Assembly (NCBI GenBank): GCA_000818945.1
Contig: KN805438.1
Span: 89,292 to 111,623 of the forward strand
Direction of reading: 5' to 3'
DNA from: Schizochytrium sp. CCTCC M209059
Taxonomy: Eukaryota > Sar > Bigyra > Thraustochytrida > Thraustochytriidae
DNA: 22,332 bases
Positions 17,001 through 22,332 of the stretch are shown one piece after another. The first letter of the stretch is position 1. Each line of letters starts with the position of its first letter. The notes under the pieces were generated by a model that was not told the DNA's origin, made no database searches, and worked only from the letters and a program-made list of their open reading frames with translations. The position numbers and the translations under genes were made by a program.

Positions 17001-20000
17001 CATCTTTGACAAAGAAGCAGAGGCGTCGTCGACGCGGCCGCTTTATTCCTCCTACGGAGAGCCAATGTACACCGGAGAAGTGAGCTCGGAGCGAAATTCG
17101 GCGCAAGTGCGCACGCTTTTGCTGACAGAGATCGTCGCTCGAGCTCTGAAGCAGGTCACCCGCATTATTCTGCGAGATTTATGCAGACGCCTTGAGGCGC
17201 CTTCGGACATTAGCACTGTGCGTACATTGGTCTATGTGCTCAATATGGTGTCCGGAGCTGCGCGGGGAGCTGACGCCTTTTGGTCGCACGATATCATCAC
17301 GGCAGTGCTCGAGCGCTATGGCGAAGCCACGCTAAGCGAATTGGAGAAACTGAATCTGCGCACAGAGCTCGAGACGGGCGGGGGACTCGTTCTCATGGTG
17401 AAACGATTTCTGAGCTTTTTTGGCACGCGTCTAGTACCCTCGAGCGCAGAACGCTTTCAAAGAACATGCCAAGCAGCGGGAAAGGGACCTTCAAGCGTTT
17501 TTCTGTTCACATCAACGGACTTGGAGCCTGTGCAGTGCCGTGTAAAGCACAATCTGTACCTCTTTGATTTCTGCAAGGGACTTCAGCTCGCAAATAATGC
17601 CAAGGAGATCCAGGAAGCAAGCTACGACGATTTGCTGCTGCGAAATGCGCCAACGGGGTATTGGCCTCTCGCGGAGCGCCCTGGATCGAAGCTCGCCATC
17701 AATCGGGGTTCCACAGGACTAAAAGTGTCAGGCAAAATTCGCGAAGCACGTCTCGGACGCGCAGGTTTTGTCAAAAATCAATGGCCCGATCGCTCGATGA
17801 GTTTTCTTCTCTTTCGTCGAGATGCCGAAGAAGCTGCAGCCGCCGAGATGCGACGCGCAAAACGTCGGCTCACTAAGGATGCCAAAGATGAACGTTTGCG
17901 CTCGCAAAGGCGCAAGAGCAGCGCAAACAAGTCCAGGACAAAGGACAAGAACCAGGACGAGGACGAGAACAACGAGGAAGATGAAAGAGATGCGCAAGTC
18001 CTTTTGGGTCAAAATACCGACGACGGAGGCAGCAATCGGAAGATGATCAACACGAACAATAATGATGAAGAGGAGGCAAAAGAGGGCAGCGCACGTGGTG
18101 CACGAGCTTCGGCGTGGAGCGATTCTGAAAGTGAAGACGAAGTGACCGAGGTGAAAGGTGTGCGAACAACGGCGAAAATGCTCACGTACCTTGCCAAAGC
18201 GCACATCGAAATGCCCTTTCATGATGCCATCGTCCCTCAGCACCTTTTCCAGCCCTTTTCCGTTGAATGCTGGGCGCAAATCGGCGGCGGAGATGGGAAA
18301 GTCAGATTCATGGCGTGCTGCGGGCGGTACGCGTTGCGGTGCAACAAGAACCAATCGTTTGCCTTTACATTATGGGATGCGCGATATGCTGTGGACGTGG
18401 TGATTGAATCACCGGCGTTCACTGCGGATAGACAGTGGCACCATCTCGTCGGCACCTTTGACGGCACCATGGCTTGCTTCTATGTTGACTCAGTGCTCGT
18501 TGACCGAGTCGACTATGACGAGAGTGCACGCGAGGCATCACGGAGCAAAGCGCTGCGCCGCGCGGATCAGGAACGCGCACGCCGCGAGCAAGAAATGACA
18601 GAGCGTGAAGCTGCTGCTGACGCAGCACGGGTTGAGGCAAGAGCATTTTTCAAGACGAAAGCTGGCCAGATGCAGTTGAGTGCAGCAACGAAGAAGCTCA
18701 TTTCGCGCTCGGAGGCGCGTATTCGGCTCAACAAGGAGCGCGCAAAGATTCTCGGTATCAAGGCAATCTCTGCCAAAGAAGCTAAGATTCGCGCTACGAA
18801 TAACTGGGTCCGGGCGAAGACTGGCGAGCACCTAGAAAAGATCACGGAGAAACATCGGCAAATGGTTCAACAGCGTGCGGAGCAGCGCGCCAGGGAAAAG
18901 ATTGTCGCAAAGGAGCGTCTCGGTCTTCCCCTGCGCATTGGGGCTGGGTATGCAAGTACGGGAGAGCCGAAACACTGTTTTCTCGGCCAAATTCAACACG
19001 TGGCCACATTTGGGACGGCGATTTCGCGCGACGATATCGCCCAGCGGTACCTGCTTGCCAAGCGAGATCTTCGTGCAGATGCTGAACGTCTATACCGCGA
19101 AGCGACGCATGCCTTTAAGCGATCACTCGTGCACTGCCACGATTTGACACTTGTCCTCGAACATTATGCTGCAGCCATGACGCGTCAAGTTTCGGTTGAC
19201 ACTGATGGCCTCGCAGGAGGAGAGGAGAGCGCAGCACGCTTTGAAGAAAGGGTGCGGGACAACTTGCGGTCCTTTGAGTACAAGGCGAATGCGAAGGGAA
19301 TTGCTTCACTCATGCTTAGCCTTCCAGATTCGACGCGATACGGGACGCTCGTCATCGAGTGCTGGGATGCCTTGCGCCGCGTCGACATCGGCTTTTTCGC
19401 GCCCAAGACCGTTGTGGCGCGACAAAAGCTACTTGCCGAGCTCGAAAAGGTGCCTGAACGCTTCCAGCTATCAAGCGAACGGAGCCGCCGCGAGCAGCCG
19501 GCACTGATGCGCGGCGCGGCTGAAATGTATACGTACGTGCTGATGCATCTCAACGAGTTTTATGGCCCATATGTGGGCGTTGTGGCCTGGATTACATCAC
19601 TTCGCACACCGGCGCTCATTTGTTATCTTGTTGGGAGGGTCAAGGATGCTCTCGACCGTAAACGCCGCCAAGATCAGTTTCGCGACTTTCTCGAGCAGCA
19701 CGCCAAACGAGAAGCTCGTCTCGAGGACGTGAGCATGTCGGACTCGGATGATCACGATTCATCGGATGATGAAGATGCCGAGGAGACACCGCGGAAGAAG
19801 AGGAATAAGCACAAAAAGAATTCGGAGTCTAAGAAGGAAGAAACTGAGGCTGTGGCGCTCGCGCGGCGTGCAGCGCGCCGACGTAGTCGAGTTCAGCACA
19901 ATGAAGCGATTCGTCTGCGCAAGAGACAGGCGCGGAAAGACGCCACGGATGCAGCGCAAGCTGCAGCAGAGGCCGAGCGCGATTGTCAAAGGTGTCTCTA

Positions 20001-21483
20001 CGCGCTTGATTTGTCGCAAGTTGCTAATGTCAGCAGCGAGGAGGTTAGCATGATTGCGGACAACGTCCGCGTCATGGAGTCAATCAATCTATCAGGCTGC
20101 ACGCGTATCGATGCGTCAACTTTATGCGGACTGGCCCAAAAGTGCCAATTTCTGCAAGATCTGGTCATGAACGACTGTGGGCTTCATGTTGACGATAGCG
20201 TCATGATTGCAATCAGCGAGAATTGCGCGAATCTGCGCACATTGAAAATATCTGCGTGTCCTGAAGTTTCTGACGCGGGTCTGGCGGTTGTTGCGCGGCA
20301 TTGCGTCGGTCTGCGCACTTTAAACGTGAGTCGATGTCCGCTCATCACGGACTTGGGGCTGACAGAGGCTGCTGTCTCGCTGCGTCGGCTGGAGGTTCTC
20401 GATGTGTCGTGGTGTCCACGTGTTTCTGACAGTGGTCTCTTTCAGCTCACGACGCGCAGCGAGCGTCTTGTGCAGCTTTGTGTGAGCGGATGCCGGAAGC
20501 TCACGGATGATGGCGTTGTTGGTTTTACACGAAATGTCCCGCGCTTGCAGGCTCTTGATGTAAGCTATTGCAACAACCTCACGGACGAAGGTGGTCGAGC
20601 CATCACGCACAACCTCTTGTATCTGCAACGCTTGGACCTTACAGACCTTGCCGAGCTCACGGATGCCATTTTCTTCTTTGACGCTGAAAACGATGGCCGG
20701 GCCATGGTGGAGCGCACGATGCTCTCGCGGCTGCGCGAGCTCAGTTTGGCAGACTGCAAGCGTATTTCGAGCCACGGTCTTGCAGAGATTTCTCGCCGTG
20801 CCACGCGTCTTACTCGTCTGGCCCTGCATGGGTGCGAGCGCCTCGACGATGCGAGCATCGAAATCATGACTGCATGCCCCGTGACGCATACCTTGCGAGG
20901 AGCCAGTCTGGTCGTTTTAGACCTGAGTTTCTGCTTGGGCCTCTCTGGCAATGGCCTGGAGGTCCTTGGGGAACGATGCCCGCAATTGCAGGATCTGCGA
21001 CTTTCTGGCTGCCATGCTTTGGAGGATGTCCACATCAAGAAACTGAGTCTCGCTTGCGGAGGTCTCCAGACGCTTGCGCTTGCGCACTGCAAGCATCTAA
21101 GCGATGTCTCCATTCGGGCTCTGTGCGAGAATCTGTGGATCGAGCAGCTCGATGTTTCGTATTGCAACAAACTCACAGACGAGACACTTTTCTTGCTTGC
21201 AGAGCACTTTTCTGGACTTACGCACCTGTCAATTGCCTGGTGTCGCAAGTTCACGGACGCCGGCATGGCGAAACTTGCTGCTTCCGCAAGGTGGCTTTTG
21301 GAGTTGCGTATTGAGGGATGTGGCGATGTTTTTAGCAAGACCTCGCTCGAGACCCTCGCGCATACTGCGCCATCATGCAAAATCGTCCGTCACTCCGATC
21401 CGGGATTGCACGATATTCCCATCCAGGACTTTCCACGTCTCGAGCCTCTTGAGCTGGAGCCTCTTCCGGACGACGCCCCCTGA
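11098..21483 (+). CDS. Giant 3461-residue multidomain protein: N-myristoylation motif, EF-like, IQ, Clu-like, laminin-G-like, LRR
   Basis: One uninterrupted frame; the start has A at -3 and G at +4. In order: MGSAYS, an N-myristoylation-type start (G2, S6); acidic tract about 180-198; charged helical region 258-475; EF-hand-like helix-loop-helix near 513-545 with a degenerate loop; acidic tract 562-585, then a very basic run 620-641; IQ-like VQAAWRSKLGRRR at 809-821; acidic tracts about 1025-1098 and 1301-1341; a Clu/eIF3-p135-like module from about 1605 (GSDEFASK 1632-1639, GINMRHLGLLR 1872-1882), resuming at ARALKQ near 2014; a laminin-G-like domain in three pieces (GYWPL 2187-2191, FSVECW 2387-2392 to about 2472, LPLRIGAG 2610 to 2655); and cysteine-type LRRs from about 2962 to 3440. 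The tail is acidic. Catalytic residues are not seen. A membrane-linked, calmodulin-binding scaffold is inferred. Confidence 0.88.
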   Translation: MGSAYSVDDVLAPKVERKIVESFHRNRIEETIGKWSLEDVDKVLEKLNKQQPDKELRKRKLTRWNYMFNTLETVEYERALRQTKHDRVHFHPACHQYAMSQDPTLQDALDGKPIESVAEVVSAQGSSPPVDKSESDKAAVQQSQQVANSTASKDPKSGDSAPGGKDGPLENNKDDDGIVSEDDEDAALTGDEDESGDGINTKADTDSRAALQEMQKKLRASITSPIFFGYTLQSAKDLDEELAVTFEENWKSIQVEDHEEEELANEEEAIRERFERRKAKALRERAMTKKKTEKEREDMIQASKRDVLAGKKTMNAKEFEHFSRDAEEQEANRKQQWAEDDEALRIAQHLEDHKEKQELANLLAANAAKLAKYFREKDTPKGEKLAAQAAARLDQANKTMAECKQERNLRNLELQEALRAAGKKADQNPHRGLIMVAETELKKADEALEAATKVSEERSDELARARELEMREGKFISLYHVLVNADINAGMDAYTVEVMRLVLALAMFSGVILEKKLRYVFELFAKRQDTIDEAELFRLIELATRILEDMGGCLKRPIYEESDDDDNDDDGDGNDDGDHAGNRADDSTAAATGKAGNLEVANADVKSMQVSAAQNSNSETKKKTRRRKREKRKRRRRILRRCPEAFLQTLARRQFDVARTPSPPEGTNVRTMTAFEFSSCMSHLICISEDLSKVFNVPWAYANLSEWQRTRMSYIKKYELGMLSLRDLNKRIARLWVTYRPLLALEQKQTMHERALAMGRNDPLKPDYAKFMTRRKHKLQSNVVPLEHGGLGNILYYQSRITYNAAMMVQAAWRSKLGRRRAEREVKRRAFFAAWRVALEESRAKVEREFAKREAQAANTVGRMKWDATVRMRQGKLRALGQAFSREEVVALLTEEEVKVAQTSVDEEFEKMKLERGIKNDDEIAREAADRERQRLEQEEKLKSVVDRRIINVQMKSEWQLVREGRRRDSKIRREARKAFIERRNLRKKGWDPDDPKTYVLEELPETVDPERGLPNLDKLNYLEDMNEDDEQARADRDNHSSGDGDAPEKEADLDAVDFRGNSTRASDDDDGDEDENEDLLEDPDKKAEAAEEEKIKAKMQLIPSELAPVRLPAPAMNLEARGRLLVFGANLADLYLVGLSETEQQALQWMSRSAPEPSDLEARLRSIGTTITAKKADEFLQELPSKPLILRLLARYAERPVADLEKELAMHFGLLRREVSCIARGLRALAAQDFESSRLGARAVTILEDMQREVPQLSANDMKETHAEIERKERHAAKDALTKLQSEKRKAAMAREAEEDSDDDEEDDDEDSQAESSSEKDPKDEDEDKSLAESLESEADSKAEVRLREPAWTHDDPDREPTLEEKAFAEVDARQKRIQELRRNLSKAVAELESAEKEYRRAVRQRRGFMEKNHQPKKLTSPNPGRLLEKAVSVSQIDLSGAAATPARPLTRQQSKRLQKAVSFLDVGVEDTSKGEASSSLASGSRRERDGWRELQYTSKIKTMGRNSYGPGVAGAWYADLGNVEVHSVTAEHRWNWTRRYCTIIERPETSQTEVMRKYTELHHLYEDFLQQAATFGRTIILERFLSVERKSIRPVRVRDADVGRGDVRTYYKVANIRFKFATDDDGICDGSDEFASKYHGHAIRNSIAFQKAHQGRIVAPFEAMVEFNGSRLHAVAHLPVELETYDAKGNLKSAETDHVLGTEDRGRAIKNADKGLDRLLREVAGQLGLAQHGVKGERDLLPKYLYTPADMVGFRDHKSSRFFVTNFRRLFPGEDPTETPHLSLASRQHSIFWRQLRPEWVKTLGVLQSSDAFSMFTLDTPDWEGFCVKANEATRRLMCERIPAYAEELAARPADEILDLELTQEMHARGINMRHLGLLRTFFWRRVRGTVSVTFSERVLHGTHDITKEVKPGQQIRLRNQRFRISVDPTDPYDGESKTICIEEDNAFAERSSDESDAQTKKKQHNIFDKEAEASSTRPLYSSYGEPMYTGEVSSERNSAQVRTLLLTEIVARALKQVTRIILRDLCRRLEAPSDISTVRTLVYVLNMVSGAARGADAFWSHDIITAVLERYGEATLSELEKLNLRTELETGGGLVLMVKRFLSFFGTRLVPSSAERFQRTCQAAGKGPSSVFLFTSTDLEPVQCRVKHNLYLFDFCKGLQLANNAKEIQEASYDDLLLRNAPTGYWPLAERPGSKLAINRGSTGLKVSGKIREARLGRAGFVKNQWPDRSMSFLLFRRDAEEAAAAEMRRAKRRLTKDAKDERLRSQRRKSSANKSRTKDKNQDEDENNEEDERDAQVLLGQNTDDGGSNRKMINTNNNDEEEAKEGSARGARASAWSDSESEDEVTEVKGVRTTAKMLTYLAKAHIEMPFHDAIVPQHLFQPFSVECWAQIGGGDGKVRFMACCGRYALRCNKNQSFAFTLWDARYAVDVVIESPAFTADRQWHHLVGTFDGTMACFYVDSVLVDRVDYDESAREASRSKALRRADQERARREQEMTEREAAADAARVEARAFFKTKAGQMQLSAATKKLISRSEARIRLNKERAKILGIKAISAKEAKIRATNNWVRAKTGEHLEKITEKHRQMVQQRAEQRAREKIVAKERLGLPLRIGAGYASTGEPKHCFLGQIQHVATFGTAISRDDIAQRYLLAKRDLRADAERLYREATHAFKRSLVHCHDLTLVLEHYAAAMTRQVSVDTDGLAGGEESAARFEERVRDNLRSFEYKANAKGIASLMLSLPDSTRYGTLVIECWDALRRVDIGFFAPKTVVARQKLLAELEKVPERFQLSSERSRREQPALMRGAAEMYTYVLMHLNEFYGPYVGVVAWITSLRTPALICYLVGRVKDALDRKRRQDQFRDFLEQHAKREARLEDVSMSDSDDHDSSDDEDAEETPRKKRNKHKKNSESKKEETEAVALARRAARRRSRVQHNEAIRLRKRQARKDATDAAQAAAEAERDCQRCLYALDLSQVANVSSEEVSMIADNVRVMESINLSGCTRIDASTLCGLAQKCQFLQDLVMNDCGLHVDDSVMIAISENCANLRTLKISACPEVSDAGLAVVARHCVGLRTLNVSRCPLITDLGLTEAAVSLRRLEVLDVSWCPRVSDSGLFQLTTRSERLVQLCVSGCRKLTDDGVVGFTRNVPRLQALDVSYCNNLTDEGGRAITHNLLYLQRLDLTDLAELTDAIFFFDAENDGRAMVERTMLSRLRELSLADCKRISSHGLAEISRRATRLTRLALHGCERLDDASIEIMTACPVTHTLRGASLVVLDLSFCLGLSGNGLEVLGERCPQLQDLRLSGCHALEDVHIKKLSLACGGLQTLALAHCKHLSDVSIRALCENLWIEQLDVSYCNKLTDETLFLLAEHFSGLTHLSIAWCRKFTDAGMAKLAASARWLLELRIEGCGDVFSKTSLETLAHTAPSCKIVRHSDPGLHDIPIQDFPRLEPLELEPLPDDAP

Positions 21484-21488
21484 ATAAA
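21483..21488 (+). terminator. AATAAA polyadenylation signal overlapping the stop codon of the giant rightward gene
   Basis: The last A of the TGA at 21481-21483 is the first A of AATAAA. T-rich and GT-rich sequence follows at 21509-21560, as expected downstream of a cleavage site. The 3' UTR would then be only about 15-40 bases. Confidence 0.5.
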
Positions 21489-21795
21489 GCCGCCACCGCC
21501 TTTCTCCACTTTTTATTCCTAATCACCACTCGTTAGCAGTTTTTGGTTCTGGCTGGTGATAGCCAACGTTTGTTGAGAATTGTGCAACGAGGAGGGAGGG
21601 GCGAGTGCGATCAGTGGCAGGCATTTGCGATGAAGTGCAAGTAGCAAGTTCGTGGCAAGCAGGTCGAAAGAGGCAGCAGCGAAGGTGAGCGTGGCTGGTC
21701 ACCACGAGCTGGGGGAAGAAGACACACATATTTTTGGCCTTTAGCAACTGTGCGTCCTCGTTGGGATCCCGATATCGATTCCTGCACGCCGCCGG

Positions 21796-21829
21796 GTAGA
21801 ATACACCACCAAGTAGAATACGCCAGCAA
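21796..21829. repeat. Two 17-bp tandem units in the spacer
   Basis: GTAGAATACACCACCAA (21796-21812) is followed directly by GTAGAATACGCCAGCAA (21813-21829), with two mismatches. The start of a third unit (GTA) follows. A paired factor-binding site or a replication-slippage product would look alike. Confidence 0.7.
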
Positions 21830-22115
21830 GTAAAAACGGAGATTGCCTGTCCCCGCTCTCGATCGTCCTTTCCACACAAGATCTCTTCCTTTTCCTTCTT
21901 CCTCGCCGCGACAGCTCCTCGTCTTGCCGCAGTCTCTGTGTCTCTCGAGCGGTATCCCAAACGTACGTCGCCCGTCCCCTCCGGCGGCGCGGATCTCCGC
22001 CCATGCATCGTCGCGAACCGTGCCGCTGCTCGCTGCAGAGAGGATCTATCGGCTGCCGGCGACGGGGAGCGCGTGCGACGCCGGGCCTTCCGGTCCGTCG
22101 TCAGGAGCCCCATCG

Positions 22116-22187
22116 TGGACGACCTTTTTGGTTTTTGCGAGGCCTCTCTCTCCATCTGGACGACCTTTTGCGAGGCCTCTCTCTCTC
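22116..22187. repeat. Imperfect tandem duplication of a 31-37 bp unit before the right-edge gene
   Basis: Copy 1 (22116-22152) and copy 2 (22157-22187) both begin TGGACGACCTTTT and end GCGAGGCCTCTCTCTC. Copy 1 carries 6 extra T/G-rich bases in the middle. The second copy ends about 30 bases before the ATG at 22219. Confidence 0.75.
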
Positions 22188-22218
22188 TGTCTCGCGCGCG
22201 CAGTCGCGGAAGGGAGGG

Positions 22219-22332
22219 ATGCCGCGCGTGAAGGGCACGAAGCGCAAGGCGGAGGCCGCGGGCGGCGGGCGCGGGCGCGGCAAGAAGGCGCGCGCGGGCG
22301 GCGACGGCCCGGGCGGCGATGGCGGCGCCGCC
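22219..22332 (+). CDS. N-terminus of a basic, Gly-rich protein, cut by the right edge
   Basis: The ATG at 22219 opens a frame of 38 codons with no stop before the window ends. G is at -3. The visible part begins MPRVKGTKRKAEAAGGGRGRGKKARAGG. It contains two basic clusters (KGTKRK, GKKAR) that resemble nuclear localisation signals, separated by Gly-Arg sequence, and then a Gly/Ala/Asp-rich stretch. This suggests a nuclear or nucleic-acid-binding protein, but no domain is visible and the family cannot be named. The DNA is very GC-rich, so an open frame by chance is possible; the orderly Lys/Arg clustering argues for real coding sequence. Confidence 0.5.
   Translation, partial: MPRVKGTKRKAEAAGGGRGRGKKARAGGDGPGGDGGAA

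Larger units (their letters stand above)
21489..22218. other. Spacer before the right-edge gene
   Basis: No gene is supported in these 730 bases. It should hold the end of the giant gene's transcript and the promoter and leader of the gene starting at 22219. Two tandem duplications are visible and are listed separately. The last 80 bases are CT-rich and end in a CG run (22190-22200). Confidence 0.6.

Noticed and set aside
5151..21483. Bacterial operon or mobile-element interpretation
   Set aside because: Gene spacing, domain content and a candidate poly(A) signal are eukaryotic. No transposase, integrase, terminal inverted repeats, CRISPR array or tRNA was seen.
22171..22203. Possible 3' splice site (pyrimidine tract then CAG at 22201-22203) before the right-edge gene
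   Set aside because: It looks like an acceptor, but no donor or branch site can be paired with confidence. The other genes in the window show no introns, and CT tracts are common here without splicing.

Overview
The window looks like nuclear DNA of a GC-rich, intron-poor unicellular eukaryote. The reasons are: one 10.4 kb and one 5.4 kb uninterrupted reading frame, a secreted ADAM-type metalloprotease, EF-hand, IQ, laminin-G-like and cysteine-type leucine-rich-repeat (LRR) domains, purine-rich start contexts, widely spaced single genes without operon structure, and intergenic DNA full of di- to hexanucleotide microsatellites. This style fits a stramenopile protist, and a labyrinthulomycete (thraustochytrid-like) organism is my best guess. 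That assignment is inference from genome style, not from a marker gene.

Layout, left to right: a possible tiny 5' end of a leftward gene at the edge (weak); about 1 kb of repeat-rich promoter DNA; a rightward gene for a secreted reprolysin/ADAM-like zinc protease with a disintegrin-like Cys-rich tail (1108-3006); a 0.9 kb spacer with a TATA-like element and several microsatellites; a rightward classical short-chain dehydrogenase/reductase (3931-4767); a short convergent spacer; a leftward giant protein with LRRs, IQ motifs, coiled coils, a tentative MABP-like beta block and C-terminal EF-hands (10583-5151); a 514 bp divergent promoter; a rightward 3461-residue giant protein (11098-21483); a 0.7 kb spacer with tandem repeats; and the basic N-terminus of a further rightward gene that runs off the right edge.

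The two giant genes are the most notable content. They are transcribed head to head and share module types (cysteine-type LRR, IQ, EF-hand or EF-like, coiled coil, acidic tracts) in a different order: LRR first and EF-hands last in the leftward gene, EF-like near the front and LRR last in the rightward one. The rightward protein also has an N-myristoylation-type start, a Clu/eIF3-p135-like module and a laminin-G-like domain. The latter two both appear to be split by long insertions. I infer a pair of calcium/calmodulin-responsive scaffold proteins, perhaps cytoskeletal or flagellar. The sequence itself does not prove that role. The protease and the dehydrogenase are ordinary single genes with no evident functional link to the pair.
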